Assembly: GCA_036346375.1 (NCBI GenBank)
Contig: CM070500.1
Span: forward strand, 72,916,525-72,980,524
Direction of reading: 5' to 3'
DNA: 64,000 bases
Source: Guadua angustifolia
Taxonomy: Eukaryota > Streptophyta > Magnoliopsida > Poales > Poaceae
Shown here: one piece after another, positions 1 to 13,200 of the stretch
Layout of the letters: each line of letters starts with the position of its first letter
How positions within the stretch are numbered: position 1 is the first letter of the stretch
Notes under the pieces: generated by a model
What the model was told of the DNA's origin: nothing
The model's input: the letters and a program-made list of their open reading frames with translations, nothing else
Databases searched by the model: none
Translations under genes and position numbers: made by a program

Positions 1-1812
1 AGGAGCAGGAGCGCGGTAGAGCCAAGGGACAGGCTGTTGGACGGTGATGGCGCGCGAGGGAGAGGCTAAGTGGGTATCGGTTCGATCGGCGTCGGCGAGT
101 GGAAGCGTCCGTGTCGCGTCGCGCGCGTTCTCCCGTTTAAAATTGTTGCGTGGTTCGCGTTGCGCGGCATAGGAGCGCGACGGCATGTGACGTGTGAGCC
201 GCGGGCTGACGCCAATGATAGCTCCATCGATCGTAGTGGCCAAACGCACTCGATCCAGTGTCCCGTAGTACGTTCCATCGAAAATAAACGACTGGATCGG
301 CTAAAAATACTGTATATATCTCTTTACTATGCTGAAATATTATTCATGCTTCCTTAGTAAAATACTATTTATCTGATTTTAGATTGATCCGAACCATATC
401 TGTATAGACTATTTAAGTTGTAGTCTCTACATAAACTGTATGAGAACCTTTTCCTGTAGCCAAATGCATTGATTGCTACAGTGCCAAAGCTAGGCCTCTT
501 CTCGCCCAGTGTTGCTGTACCACGGGGGGATTTGGCTTCACGGTAGTTTGCTGTTAGGCCCTGCCTGGAATACGGAAATTTTCCTCGATTAATTCCTGTA
601 GGAATTAAACTTTTTCATTTGAGGTTCCTGCGTTCTAAACGGGTGTACGAGCGGCCGACTTGTCTGACATCTAATTCAACGTTATGAGAATGCAAAATAA
701 GCCATACGATTTGAAGGCGTAGAATCGATAAATCGGTGACGACATGAGATCAAATCTCATGTATTGGTGAGATCGAACTCTTAGAGAGAAATTTGACACA
801 ATAACACCTCAATTAAAATCAGAACTAAAGAATGAGATTATGGAAGAGCTAAAGAAGGATGTAGGAAAGATATTTGAAGAATTGAAGAATAATTTTAGTT
901 ATGACCAGGATCTTTAGCGGTTGGCAAGACCGACAATCTGCCTTACTAGATACCAATGATTTTGTAAAATCCTACACGGTACTCACCATATTTCTCATTA
1001 CTTTGTTTGTGAAGTTGCTAATCCGTCCTGTCAACCTTTAAATCATTTTTATTAGAATCTTATGGTAGAACTTTTATCGCCTCCTCAGGCAGTTCCACTC
1101 GAAGGAACAATTATCTCAAACTTTAGGTTCTTTTAGTATAGCACTTCAACCAAACAAGAACTACGTGAGAGTTTTTCTTCTTTAAGGTTTATAGCATAAA
1201 AGTTATACTATAAAACTAGAATAATCAAGATTGAAAGTCCGAGCATTATAGAAAAATAACTTCATTCCACAAAATAATTTACATATGGTTTTCCTTTTCG
1301 GAAGACCCAAATGTTTTAACACAAAGAGGAATTACTTTACAATACCTTATTGCTTACAAACATTCGCACAACATATCGAAAAAGCTTAATATTAAGGACT
1401 ACTATACTACTTAGGAGAATTTGTAGTAGCAAGGCAGCAACGGGTTTCTTACTTCTACCTTACTCCTAAACTTATTCTAGAGGTGTTATGGGTGGAGAAG
1501 GTGGAGAGTAGCAGAGTTTTCTGTTCTACTATTTCGGATGTTTTTGCTTATGTGTCTTCGCAGTGGAGAGACCTCTTTTTTATAGCCAAACCCAGTAGTG
1601 ACGAGACTTTGCAGAATTATTACCCTAATCCTATATTCCCTCATGTAGAGGATCAATAATTGGTTTTCTGATCACTGCTCTTCAATTATGTGTCTTCTGG
1701 CCGCTCCGCTTCAATTATTGATGCTATGGCAGCCTCTTCTTTTATGTGCACTTCTTATACTTCACGAGAGAAAATAGTCTATAAGATTTCCCTTATAGTA
1801 TGGACTTTTTTT
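1..1812. other. No supported gene; left intergenic stretch
   Basis: The first 280 bases are GC- and CpG-rich, like a promoter or 5' leader of a gene lying outside the window. The two overlapping short reading frames there show no family motif. From about 300 the sequence becomes AT-rich. Around 545-645 there is a weak palindromic stretch resembling a decayed MITE. 780-1760 contains short coding-like runs broken by stops, which I could not assign to any family. Confidence 0.4.
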
Positions 1813-1893
1813 TATATCTTTTTATAATATTATACATATATACATATACATATATATATACATACATATATGTATATATATACACATACATAT
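1813..1893. repeat. AT-rich microsatellite (TA / CATA)
   Basis: Alternating TATACATA and ATATG units with few interruptions. It lies beyond the 3' end of the minus-strand gene at 2788-7834. The short minus-strand frame across it, rich in Tyr, Val and Ile, is a by-product of the repeat. Confidence 0.85.
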
Positions 1894-2787
1894 ATGTTTC
1901 ACATGAATGATGGCTCCCAACTGCCAAGCCATCCAGAAACGAAGCGCCGTGGTTCAATGTACGATTCAAGCACGTAGCAGCATACAATGTGCACTCCAGA
2001 AACGGCTGGGATGCCAGGATCGGGCATCAGATCACACATAGCGACTGAACAAGCCAGTGCTACAGAACAGAATGATGAAGGCACAGCGGTAACAGTGCTA
2101 CCTTCCTCCTTTCCAGCATCTTCTGGAACTTGAAATGGTCCCGACACAATGACAAACCAAAGCTTTGTCACAGCTCACATGTTATCCACCAAGGCATCCC
2201 TCAAGACATAGCTCACTGCATAGTTTGTTTGAAGTAAACAGAGGCGTGTTTACAGTAATTCCAATTTGAGGACAATCACATCAGATAGTCCAACTACATT
2301 CTGAGAAATTTTTTGCACTGTCAAATCACGATCTAAAAATAGGAACATGGGTAAATGAATCCAAGGGATGCGGCCAAATCACGACCTATAAACAGCATAG
2401 CTTAAAAATCTGTTGTCCTGTCAAAGTTGAATGAAGCCACACATGTGTAGAGCAAAAGTATGTATGCTTATTGGAAAAGATGAAAAGAACATCAGGTGAT
2501 TTTAAGTTGGTCACAACACTCCAGGACTTATTGTATCACAAACATAACCGAGGATAGATACATGACTCGGTGGCAGGCACAACCTATGAATAGAGATAAA
2601 TATCAAAACCGAGAATAAAACATATATGACATCATTCCACAGGAAAATTTTTACCATTTACAAAAGCATCCATCGTAATCAGGTGGAAAGCTAGACCACA
2701 TTCATATTTTGTAGAGCGGTGGTCTTGCATAATCAGGATAGTTTGTTAAGGCAGACAATTCTGTGAAGGATATGCTGTGCCAGCAAG
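1894..2787 (-). other. 3' flank / 3' UTR side of the minus-strand gene
   Basis: This directly follows the stop codon at 2788-2790 on the minus strand. It should hold the 3' UTR and poly(A) region, but I see no unambiguous AATAAA on that strand and cannot place the transcript end. A 90-residue minus-strand frame at 1899-2171 has no recognisable domain and could be an extra 3' exon or chance. Confidence 0.4.
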
Positions 2788-5700
2788 TTACAATAGCGAG
2801 GAGCTTCTGGTCTTGTGTATGTCGTCATGAGAAGCAGAGCGGGCAAATGATGGCGATGGCATGGCTGCATGATAGGATGACAAAGCCAGTTGTGCAAGGG
2901 CTGGTATTGTACCACCTAGAGATAAAATTAAAAGCTTACTTCATCAAACGTATAAAAGAACAATTGATAGCAATGACATGGCACAAATCAAACATTTACA
3001 TGCCATAATATATGAATTGCTATACAGAGGAGGGCCAGAATCATATGCATCAGAGCCCCTAACAATTAATCTAAAGATCAAAACATATATTGACCAAACA
3101 CTCAAAGCAACTTATCCCAAAACGATTATCTCTAAAGAGCAGCTGCAAAAAAAAAACTAAGGGCATGTTTGGTTCATGGCCGCACTTTACCTTAGCAAAA
3201 TTTGATAATACCCTCAAGATTTGGCTAGTGTTTGGTTCAGTTTTAAATTTGAGTATTGCCTTGAAAATATTTGGTAAAACCCAGTTGTGCCAAGCTGGAC
3301 ATTTACTTGAGGGCCGCAGAATTGTTCGTGAAAATTTTGGAAGCACAGCTGCAGCTTGGTTTGCTGATGTGGTGGGTGGTTGTTGATTGCATTAAATGCT
3401 TTCATTTTTTTATTAACAAGCTTCAAATGACCAAATTTTCTAAACTTGTATATCCGATTTGTGATTCGCTTTGAATCGGTATATTCCTTAGTGATTTAAT
3501 CAACAAAACAAGACCCAAATTATGGGTCTTTTTTTTTGATAAAATCAGAAGGAATACAAAATATTTTGGTTCAAATGACTAGTATGCCACATGGGCCCCA
3601 CATGGCATCTAATTTTTTTACACCAAAATGTAGCTAATATGAGTCATGTTTGTTGACTAAATCACAAGGAATACAACGGTTCAGATGGATCACAAATCGG
3701 ATACACGGTTTAGAAAATATGATCATTTGAAGCTTGTTAATAAAAAATTAAAGCATGTACTACAACCAACTACTACCCGCCGCATCAATAAACCAAGTTG
3801 CAGTTGCGCTACTAAAATTTTGGTGGACGATTCTACCGCTCTGAAGTTGCCTGAAAAACAGTTTAGCATAGCTGGCTACCAAAATTTTCAAGGCAATGCT
3901 AAAATTTGGAACTGAACCCAACATTAGCCTAATCTTGTGGGCATCACCAAATTTTGGTAAGGTAAACATGGGGTCTGGGACCAGGAACCAAACATGCCCT
4001 TAATCCTATCTGTTGAAGAGTGCTACAGTGCCACGTGGTGCTGTTCACGTGAACGGTACCACTGGACAATACATGCTATTACTCTAATGTCTTACAACTC
4101 TAGTAGTTATTGTAATTGCTCCGATTAGAACCCATTAATCCTCAAATCAAACCAGTAATTCAAATTCCAACAAAAATATTATCCAATAGACATATGACTA
4201 TACAAGCCTGTCCCGGAATGCCAAGTGCCTAAAGCAATGGAATATAAGCAATTTTGTGGGGAGAATTTTAAGAGATGGCAAACGGATATTAAGTTCTGGC
4301 TCACATCAACAGAGAAAATAGGAATGTCTTTCGTCTAAAAGAAAGACCAAAACAGGAGTGCTACTATTCAAATAATTTTTTGGAAGTAAATACAACATAG
4401 TAAGATATTTATTGCACGATAATACTAATGCCTGAGAATGCCAAAACGCCACACTTCCTAAAAAAAAGGCTCTGCCCAAAAGCAAAAGAGAAAACCAATG
4501 CAATCTAGTCAGTGTACCACACTTTTTATAAACCAAACGCCATAATGCAGATGCCAAGTTTTAACTTTTGGTTTATAGAAGGGTACTCCGGACTGGATAG
4601 GACCAGGTTTTTCTCTCTTGCTTTATTAGTATACTATTTACAAGCAAGATACATGACTTAAACATTGTGAGGCATTTGCACCATCATGCAGGAAATATTC
4701 TTCCCCTATCATACTTCTTATTTACTTCCAAAAAATTGAAAACAGTATACCTGTTTTCTATTCTATTCATGCTTTCTCAATGCTTCCACAAGGTTCTACC
4801 AACCCAGCAGCCCAAATCACATAATGGCTTGTTCACATGGTAGAAGGAACACTCTCGCTAGCACATGTTGCAACTTGCAACAATGCATGCACACCTTCCC
4901 ACTGCTGGCTAAGCAAAGCCAAGCATGACGAGTTATGCGCATGCCAGATAGATGTACAACACCTATGCTACTACTATGCATTTGTGGTGCCCTCCTATTG
5001 GTTCCAGATTTATTGCAAAAAAAATCTAACTACTTAGAAGGGGACATCATGAAACTATATAAGGTCAAGTCGAAGAATTGCACAAGAATTGTCTGAGCAA
5101 AAACCACTGCTGATCTAATGGTACAGCAGTAGATGCAACTTGCGACAGGGTATGTACAGCAGTGGATGCAACTTGTCACGGGGTATATTGCAGTGATGGT
5201 TATCGGAGCTTTATGAAAAGCACAAAGCAGCAATGAGATGGAAGTTCTATGGGGGTAACATCATGGACACTAATTTCAGAATCCTGAGAGGTAAAAGAAA
5301 TGTATCTAGATACACTGAAGTGGAGCCAAGGAACGAAACATTTTCAGTACATAGCATCACTATAAATTGAATGTAACTATGTCGAGCAAAATGCATAAAA
5401 TGGAAACTTAATCTAATGACCATGATATCAAGAAAGTTTTTTTTTACAAAATTGACTTTTTCAACAACAGAATTATAAGCAGAAAATAGCTAAATAGCAA
5501 CAAAAAAAAGAGAGTGAAATATAGAAGAATAGTGCTTGACCTGCTAATCCAGCACACGCAGAAGAGAATACAATAACTGGAGGGGCCTGCAGGAGAAAAG
5601 CAGATCAGACTTAAGAATCCTCATATTGTACTAAAACAATAAGATCATTATGCAATCTTTGTACCAAATCACCGTGAGAACATCTTTTCATTATTATTCT

Positions 5701-7834
5701 CGAAAGAAAAAAGAGAAAGCATTCGTATACAAAATTTGTCTCAAAACTTCTCTTGGGGTGCAACTATGGCTATACACTAAAGGAAAAGGTCCATATAACA
5801 CTTCCAAACTTTGCTCAACGTCCGTCCAACACCCCAAACTATGAAACTAGATATTTGACCTCCCCGAAGATTGCAATCTAGTTCAAATAGCACCCTGACC
5901 CGGTTTCACATAGTGGTATTGCCCTCGTGGCATGATGAGTGAGCGGTTTTGCCATGTTGAATGACACACTGGGCAAATTTAGGTGAATGACATATGGGGC
6001 TCACAAGAGTTTCACTTCCAAATCGAAATAGAGAGGGGAAGCTATAGGGTCGGCAGCCATAGAAGCATGATTGGGAACTCAACAAGGGAGAAGTGAACTT
6101 GACCAACGTGTCATCCTACATGGCAAAACCACCCACTCATTATGCCACACGGGCAATACTACTATTTGAAACTGGATTAGGATGTTATTTAAACCGGATT
6201 ACAAGGTTTAATAGGTCAAATGTATGGATTCATAGTTTGGGATGCTGGATGGACTTCTCCCTACACTAAACAATGTTAACCTCAAACGGGTCAACAAGAT
6301 AATGTCAACATTTGAAAAAAAAAGAACATTGTACTTACACCAACAAGAAAATGTATCCACATTGGCCCTTTTATGTAACGTCGAACAACAGGCATAGCTA
6401 CATCAAAAAATTCAAAAATCAATGCTGATGGAAAGATAATATCAGTTGTATAATAGCATAAAATAGATAACCAATTTTCAATCCAGATCCATTTGTCAAC
6501 ACAAATACCAAGCAAGAACATCTACTGGATGTAAATGAAGGTGAGAAAATATCACGTGTATTAAATGGGAAAAGAAACTTCCATGTGCATAGGCATGTAC
6601 AAGAAGGAGCTCAACAATAACATACATTCTACTATGTAGAAAGTGTTATTTTCACATACAAGGATAATGGCAACATAGACAAAGCTTTACTAACGCGGCA
6701 AGAAACTACATGCATGTCTGAACTGAGATTTGAAAATGTTACGAGGTTCACTGTAAGATGAATGACAGGTATTACCATGCCACTAGTAGCACTTTTCACA
6801 ACCACACAACCGAGGTGATATGACTGCTGCATATGGACTCCCAGTTAATTATATTCACTAACGACAAGGTGGAAAAAAACTATTGCTGCAAACATAATAA
6901 ATTATTCGCCCCACAAATACCCCAACTTGTGCACAGGCAACTCAATTAATCAACAGACAAAAAAGGTAGCGACATACTGTGGTTAAAACCATAAAATGCG
7001 CCTGCAGTACCCCCAATAGCAGAACCAATCTGTTACAATGTGATCATACAGATATCGTTAGTACAGGCACAACACACTATAAAAGATCTTGCAGTATAAG
7101 GTCAGTGTTTACATAAACGTCCGTATCTATGGAACATCAGAAATAAGTTGTAACACAAAGCTAACCAATTTTACCTACATATTAGTGAAAATTTACAAAG
7201 TTACTAAACATGGGAGAAAAGTAAAACTTTAGACAAACAAAAGCCAAAGTTTGGAAAATCTTGCGGTAGAGCGCAGTAGAAGTGGAGGGAACATTACCAT
7301 AGAGAAGCTGTCTCGAACCAACGGAGGCACCGTCCAGCTTCTTGTTTCCTTCAAACAATCCCAAATCACGCATCAGTACAATTAATCGCATAAACTGCGT
7401 TGCACCAAACATGGCATAAAATTCAATTACACAAGCATATCTAACACCAAGTACTGGCAAAACCTGAACCATCTATACAGCTAGAACCACAGCCTGATAC
7501 AGGCCACATAGACAAAGAGGGGAAAAGAGAAACCAGCCAAGAACTGAACACCACCACGATCCATTATCCAATCCGACGCCCCCGCAACGACCCACTACTA
7601 ACACGGGAGCACGAACACGACGAATCCTCACGACGACGCAGGGACCAACCCCCGGAAGAGATAAGGAGCAGCACAGCAGATCGACGCAGCAAGACACGAA
7701 GGCGGCGGCACCCGCGACCGTCCGAGGAGGAGGAGAAGACGAATCCGGGATCATCGTTGTACCATGTCCTTGGAGAGGGGGCCGGCGCAGTGATGGCACC
7801 TCCTGGGGACCTCCGGGGCGGCGTGTCCAGCCAT
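2788..7834 (-). CDS. Small two-helix membrane protein, six exons, uncharacterised
   Basis: Exons on the minus strand are 7763-7834, 7298-7348, 6978-7029, 6339-6397, 5541-5586 and 2788-2915. All have GT..AG borders and consistent phases, giving 408 nt and 135 residues with no frameshift. The N-terminus has a CHHC motif (RRCHHCAGPLSKDM, about residues 12-24), followed by SWTVPPLVRDSFSM. A Gly-rich first membrane segment (IGSAIGGTAGAFYGF, about 42-56) is followed by MPVVRRYIKGPMW, a second hydrophobic segment (HFLVGAPPVIVFSSACAGLAG) and a Ser-rich tail ending RSSSLL. I recognise the pattern from uncharacterised plant proteins but cannot name it; the function is unknown. The GxxxG-like glycines suggest helix packing (inference). 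The start is the ATG at 7832-7834, inside a CpG-rich island. Introns 4 and 5 carry MITEs. The exact joins and open frame suggest a working gene. Confidence 0.85.
3160..4000. mobile_element. Foldback MITE in intron 5 (Tourist-like ends)
   Basis: The ends are inverted copies of GGGCATGTTTGGTTC. The element is flanked by TA (or TAA) on both sides, in the intron between exons 5 and 6 of the membrane-protein gene. The interior folds back: the stretch near 3418-3470 is the inverse of 3685-3740. At about 840 bp it is long for a MITE. The TIR resembles PIF/Harbinger Tourist elements, but the exact duplication (TA or TAA) is ambiguous. Confidence 0.7.
4001..5540 (-). other. Remainder of intron 5, nothing else recognised
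   Basis: AT-rich intron sequence. A short duplication occurs near 5115-5190, where GCAGT(A/G)GATGCAACTTG is repeated after about 43 bases. No other gene or clear element was seen. Confidence 0.5.
5782..6261. mobile_element. Mutator-type MITE in intron 4
   Basis: A perfect 9-bp target duplication TACACTAAA lies at 5773-5781 and 6262-6270. The termini are imperfect inverted repeats (GGAAAAGGTCC against GGGAGAAGTCC). Over 150 bp of each arm pair with each other (for example CAAACTATGAA and GGCATGATGAGTG near both ends). The 9-bp duplication points to the Mutator superfamily. It ends 78 bp from exon 4. Confidence 0.88.
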
Positions 7835-8029
7835 GCCCGCCCTCGTCTCTCGCCTCTATCGAGATGGATCGCGAGCGGAGGGGAGGGGAGCCAAGCGTCC
7901 GGCCGGGTCTGACCTGTCGCCGCCCGCCGCCGCAGGAAAGGAAAACCACAGCAAACCCTGCGTTAAAACCCTCGCCCTTGTCCGTCGCGGGAACCTGCGG
8001 CGGCCGCGATTCGGCCACCGCTCGAGACG

Positions 8030-8200
8030 CCCGCCAACCGAAGCCGTCCGATTGGATGGTCGATCGCGGGTTGGGCTTAAGCCGTTATGCGTAGGGCCTT
8101 TCTTTGGTCTGGAAGCACAAGACGGAAGTGGATAGGGCGGGCCCAATTAAGCAGTATGGGCGGCCCATGAAATTAACGGGCCACGTTGAAGCTTTTTCGG
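8030..8200 (-). promoter_or_regulatory. Promoter-proximal region with repeated TGGGC / GGCCCA boxes
   Basis: Upstream of the minus-strand start at 7834 there are at least five TGGGC/GCCCA cores: near 8072, around 8093, 8148-8156, 8166-8177 and 8186. Such site II type boxes are known from promoters of broadly expressed plant genes. The block follows directly on the CpG-rich exon 1 and leader. No TATA box was placed, so the transcription start is not known. Confidence 0.5.
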
Positions 8201-8877
8201 GATGATCCGTGGATTGCAATGGCCGTGTGTGGTGAAAACTCGGTACAGTTCGGTACAGACGGTGCCACCTGAGAAGTAAAACTCTGTACAGTTCGGTACA
8301 GACGATCCCAGTTCGGTACTCGCACGAACTCTTTACGTTGTTACACCCTTCACTGACAAGGCTTCCTTCGGAATGTAGCGATTTTATGGGAATTTTTTTT
8401 CATAAAAACAGCTCAATTACTATAGAAATTGAGAAAAAAACTCCAGCATCCCAAGCGGTCTAAGTAATTAGGAACCCTGGACACTAGGGGTGATCAACGG
8501 TCCGCCGTGGTCGCCCTTTCACCCTCTTTAACGGCATCGTCGCTAAGCGGTGGGAGTAGCTCTTGATTCGCAGATGTGGTTTTGGATTCCTTTAATTATC
8601 ACATGTTTTCTTTAAGGTTTAGTTGCTTCAGCATTATTTTCTCTGTGGAAAACTCCCGTCGGGCTTCTTTCAGGATCCATTTGAAACGCAGGAATCTTAC
8701 GAGAATCTTGTAGCAGGGAACTTTTTAGGAGACGGTTCACTTTCTACAACGGGGTCTTTTCAGTGATGAGTTGTAGCGTTGGGTCACTTCTGAAAACCAT
8801 AGAAATGATCTCTACTACTAAAAGAACCTATTAGTGATGATCCGTCGGTCAACCTCTCAGCCTCCTCTCATGGTTTA
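8201..8877. other. Intergenic; short CGGTACAG direct repeats
   Basis: 8235-8325 holds three near copies of (A/T)CGGTACAGTTCGGTAC or TGTACAGTTCGGTAC. 8356-8462 looks like a short decayed palindromic MITE (CTTCCTTCGGAATG near one end, CATCCCAAGCGG near the other), without a convincing duplication. No gene seen. Confidence 0.4.
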
Positions 8878-9491
8878 GTGTATGTTTGGTTGCTTGTACT
8901 AAATGGCTAGAGTTGTAAACGAGCTGTGCTCGAGCGAGCCTGATCCTCCAGGCTCGAGCTAGCCAAGCTTGAGTTAGGGTCCGAGCCGCGACTCAAGCTC
9001 GAGCTCGGCTTGGTCCAAACACAAGTAAGCTCGGTAAGCTTGATAAGCTCGGTAATTCTGATAAGCTCGGTACGCTCGGTAACAAACTCGAGTAAACTCA
9101 GCTCAAGTAAACTAGGTAACAAGTTTGAGAAAGCTCGGCTCGGTTAAGCTCGCAAGTTCGAACTCGAGTTCAGCTCGTTCGGAGCTCGAACTCGAGTTCA
9201 GCTCATTTGGAGCTCGAGTCAAGCTCGAACTGAGCCTCTCGCGAGCCGAGCTCGAGTAGTTCGCGAGCCTCGAGTTTTTTTTACACCTCTATAAATGGCA
9301 TATGTATGAGATGGTTCAAAAAAAGTTATTTGGTTGCTTGAATAGAACTTTCTCATTCTAGACAGCGGGATACAAATTTAAGAAATGTTTCCTATAGATG
9401 ATGAATTATTCCATTCACATAAAATAATAGAACTAAATGGTACAGAATCGTTCTATACCATTCAATCTCATCTCACCAATTAAACACATCC
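8878..9491. mobile_element. Tourist-like MITE interrupted by an hAT MITE
   Basis: The left end GTGTATGTTTGGTTG pairs loosely with the right end (read inverted GGATGTGTTTAATTG). TTA flanks both sides at 8875-8877 and 9492-9494. Most of its length is the nested element at 8908-9291. Terminal similarity is imperfect, so this is less certain than the inner element. Confidence 0.55.
8908..9291. mobile_element. hAT-type MITE filled with AGCTCG satellite
   Basis: A perfect 8-bp target duplication TAAATGGC lies at 8900-8907 and 9292-9299. The termini are TAGAGTTGTAAA and, inverted, TAGAGGTGTAAA. The interior is a degenerate run of AGCTCG, GCTCGGTAA and GAACTCGAG units, strongly self-complementary because AGCT and CTCGAG are palindromes. 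Confidence 0.88.
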
Positions 9492-9494
9492 TTA

Positions 9495-10200
9495 GATTAA
9501 GGCCGACAGATGGACCACCTCAAATTTGCGATGGATCGCCTCCCAATTTGTATATAACATCCTCCTAGCTGACTTCACCACCCTCCCACAGATCTCTCTC
9601 CTACCCCATCCATGCAAGATAGAGAGCGCAACAAGGTGGCATCCCTCACGGCTCCTCCAGTGGGGGAACTCCCGATGTTTCTCGCTCGACAGAGGCAGAG
9701 GCAGGCCTCGGGCCACCTAAATCTGGGTCTGACGTCTGCCATGACAAGTGTCTATAAAAATATGTTAAAAAATAAATAAAATTGCAGTTTAGCCTAAGAA
9801 GATATGGTCCGGCAGCCTGGGTTGGCTCCGCCCCTGTCGCTCGGTGTGGGCGTGTAACTAGGGCGAGAAGCTGGCATGCAGCGGAGGGTGGGAAGGAGCA
9901 GCGGCTTGGGGCCGGAGGCAAAGTAGACGTGGTCGATGGCATCGACTGCGCACATGGCGAGGCACAGGCAGCTTTGCGCTCAGTGCTGCGTTCGCTGTCG
10001 TCCACGTCCGCTCGATCCCTGTCCCACCGCCGATGTATTCCCAGGCGCGACCGATCCCCTCAGTGTTGTATGACGATGCCCTATAGATGTTCGAAAAATG
10101 CCTACTTCGATCGCAAATCCTGTGGCCCTGGTCAAGCTTCGATGGCGAGCTGGACCAATGCGTCCGTCAGCGGGCGTCGACCAAACTAGCAAGCTGTATG
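9495..10200. other. Intergenic, no supported gene
   Basis: Overlapping open frames on both strands at 9646-10192 are moderately GC-rich but show no conserved motif, splice pattern or signal peptide. I regard them as chance frames. Confidence 0.4.
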
Positions 10201-10208
10201 CTCGGAAG

Positions 10209-13200
10209 CAAGGTTCAAATTTTCGACGAAATTTCGCCTCCGGCGAAAATTCGGATTTCGGACCCTCCGAGATTGTAGGAGCCGGGCAAATTTAAAAAAA
10301 ATTTGGAAATACCACAGTAATTTCAGAAATTTCGCCGAAATTTCGGGTTTGGAGTCCGGATTTTGAATTTTGAGCACCGGATTTGACCGGATTTGGTCCA
10401 ATAACCTACTAGAAAGTGATCTTCCATAAAAATTTGATGAAAAACTAATTTTTTTAGATTTTTTAAAATTTGGGCGGAAACACTCTCAGATTTTTAAAAA
10501 AATTTAAATGCTTGATAATGATATGAAAAATTTATGGAACCATACTTAGTAGTTTGGGATCACACAAAAAAAATTCAAAATAATTTAACATCATTTGTTA
10601 TCTGTAAAAAATCAAAAATAAAATGGACATAATTGGGACAGTAAAGTTGTTAGATTTTTCTAACTTTTCTCGAGTGTGATCATCATCTAAAAATTTTATG
10701 ACAGATTAATAATTTCCTTAGTACTATGCTATAAAATTTTCAAAAAATTTCAACTTTCTTTGTTTGCTCAATAAAATCTATGAATGCAGTAAGCACTGAA
10801 CTTATCTGACAATCTGCTCTGCACAGTTTTCTGATTTCGGATTTTAATTTATCAGACAATTCAAATATTTTGTAAATTTTTTTAAAATTTGTTTTTCAAG
10901 TTTATTTGAGCTAGAGATCCTTATGTAAAATTTTCAGCTCCAAATATTGTTCCAGGAATTTATAAAAATTCTGACATTCAGAGTACTAATTTTCAATTCT
11001 CTCTGTTTTAAATTTTTAAATATTCTAAAATAATTTATTAATTTCTAAAAGTTTTAATGTAGGTGAATTAATGGCTTCAGAAGATAATATAAAATTTTTA
11101 GCTGGAGATAAGTCATCATTATTTTCATTTAATTCTGACAATGCAACTGTTTCTAGTCTTGGTGCAATAAATGAGTTTGGATTTTATGCATAAATATTGG
11201 ATATGACATTTTATCATTTAAAATTGGGATTCCAAGTTATTCTCAAGATTATCCATGATTTTGGAATTTTATTTGCTTTAGATTTCATTTTTGTTATTCT
11301 TTTATTTCTTGATTACACTTTTCCAATGAAGCAAAAATCAAGAAAAATGCAAAAAAATCAGAAAATGCAGAAAAAGCAACAATAATTATAATTTAATTCT
11401 GAATTTTAATTTCTTACTTTATTTTAATTTTCAGGATGTTACAAATCACTAAGCACTGGACTTCATTCTTTCGGAAGTTTCACAAATCACAGAGCATTGA
11501 ATTAGTTTTTGACTTTTTTGGGCCTGATATGACCGGAATTAGTCCAATAACACCTAATAAAGTGATCTTACATGAAAATATGATGAAAAACTAATTTTTT
11601 GAGATTTTTTATGATTTGGACAGAAACACTGTCAGATTTTCAAAACATTTTACAAGCTTGATAATGATCAGAAAAATTTATGGTACCATCCTTATAACTT
11701 TAGGATCATACAAAAAAAATTTCAAAATAATTTAACATCATTTGTTATCTTTAAAAAATCAAAAACAGAATGGACATAATTGGGACAGTAAACTTGTTAG
11801 ATTTTTCTAAATTTTCTCGAGTGTGATCATCATCTAAAATTTGCATGACAGATTAATAATTTCCTCAGTACCATTCTATAAAAGTTTCAAAAAAATTCAA
11901 CTTTCTTGGTTTGCTCAATCAAATCTATGAATGCAGTAAGCACTGAACTTAATTTGTTGTATTATATTTCAAAAATCAATTCAGCGAACAGAGCTATGAT
12001 GGATTCATTGAATCAGTTAGTAATCATGTCTTAAATTTATTAATGAATTTAATGTGTTATGGATAGGGAGTTATCTTAGTACTGTATAAATTTCAGAGGC
12101 AAATATTACTCACAGAATTTACAATAATTCTGACAATGTACTGTGTACATATTTCTGTTTTCTATTTTGGACTTATCAGCCAATTCAAATATTTTTATAA
12201 CTTTTTGAAATTTTGTTTTTCAAATTTATTTGAGCTAAGTATTCTTATGTAAAATTTTAAGCTCAAAATATTTCTCCAGGAATTTATAAAAATTCTGACA
12301 TTCAAAGTACTAGTTTTCAACTCTCTCTGTTTTTGAATTTTTAAATATCTTAAATTAATTTATTAATTTCTGATATTTTTACTGTTGATGCATTTATTTC
12401 TGGGGAAGATAATATAAAATTTTCAAAAAAATTAACTTTCTTGGTTTGCTTAATAAAATCTATGAATGCAGTAAGCACTGAACTTAATTTGTTTTATTAT
12501 ATTTCAAAAATCAAACAGAGAAAGAACATAAATGGCACTGTGCCTTCTACGAATTTTATAAATTCGCTGGACCATGACCATGATTCTAAATTTTTATGAG
12601 ATATTAACCATTTCCTTGCCACCCTTATGTAAATTTTTTTAAAAATTTAAACCTTTTTTATTGCTAAATTAAATCTATGTCTTGATCATCGGTCTTTTAA
12701 CAGGATAGTAGCACTTTTCACGTTTTTTAAAATTCATGACACTTGATCATCATATGAAAATTTTATGATAATATTATGTATGTGTCAGGACCATCCAGAA
12801 AAATTTTCAAAATTTTACAAGCTCGTTTGTTCTAATTTTCATTCGGATGAACCTTGCTGCTCAGCGCTTTACCAAGACAGTACCAATGTTTGAATTTTTA
12901 TAAATCCCTCACAATTGATCATCATCTGAAATGTTTACAAAAATATCATAAATATGTTAGGAATCTCCATAAAAAATTTAAAAATGTTCTAACGTCCTTT
13001 GTACTATTTTTTATCCGGTTCAAACTTGCCGATCAACGTTTCATCGGGATAGTATCAATATTTGAATTTTTTAAAAATACACAGAACTGATAATAACCGG
13101 AAAATTTTATGAGAACATGTCTAATGTGTGTGTAATCTATAAAAAAATTTCAAAATTTTTTGACATCGTTTGAATCAATTTTCAGTCAGTTCATTTTGAC

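Noticed and set aside
780..1760. Possible retrotransposon gag remnant
   Set aside because: A few coding-like runs only; no LTR, primer binding site, zinc knuckle or protease motif found.
7473..8018. 181-codon minus-strand open frame
   Set aside because: It overlaps exon 1 of the membrane-protein gene in another frame. Joining the real exons uses a different frame, with perfect phases.
8356..8462. Short palindromic stretch as a MITE
   Set aside because: Ends pair poorly and no target duplication is visible.
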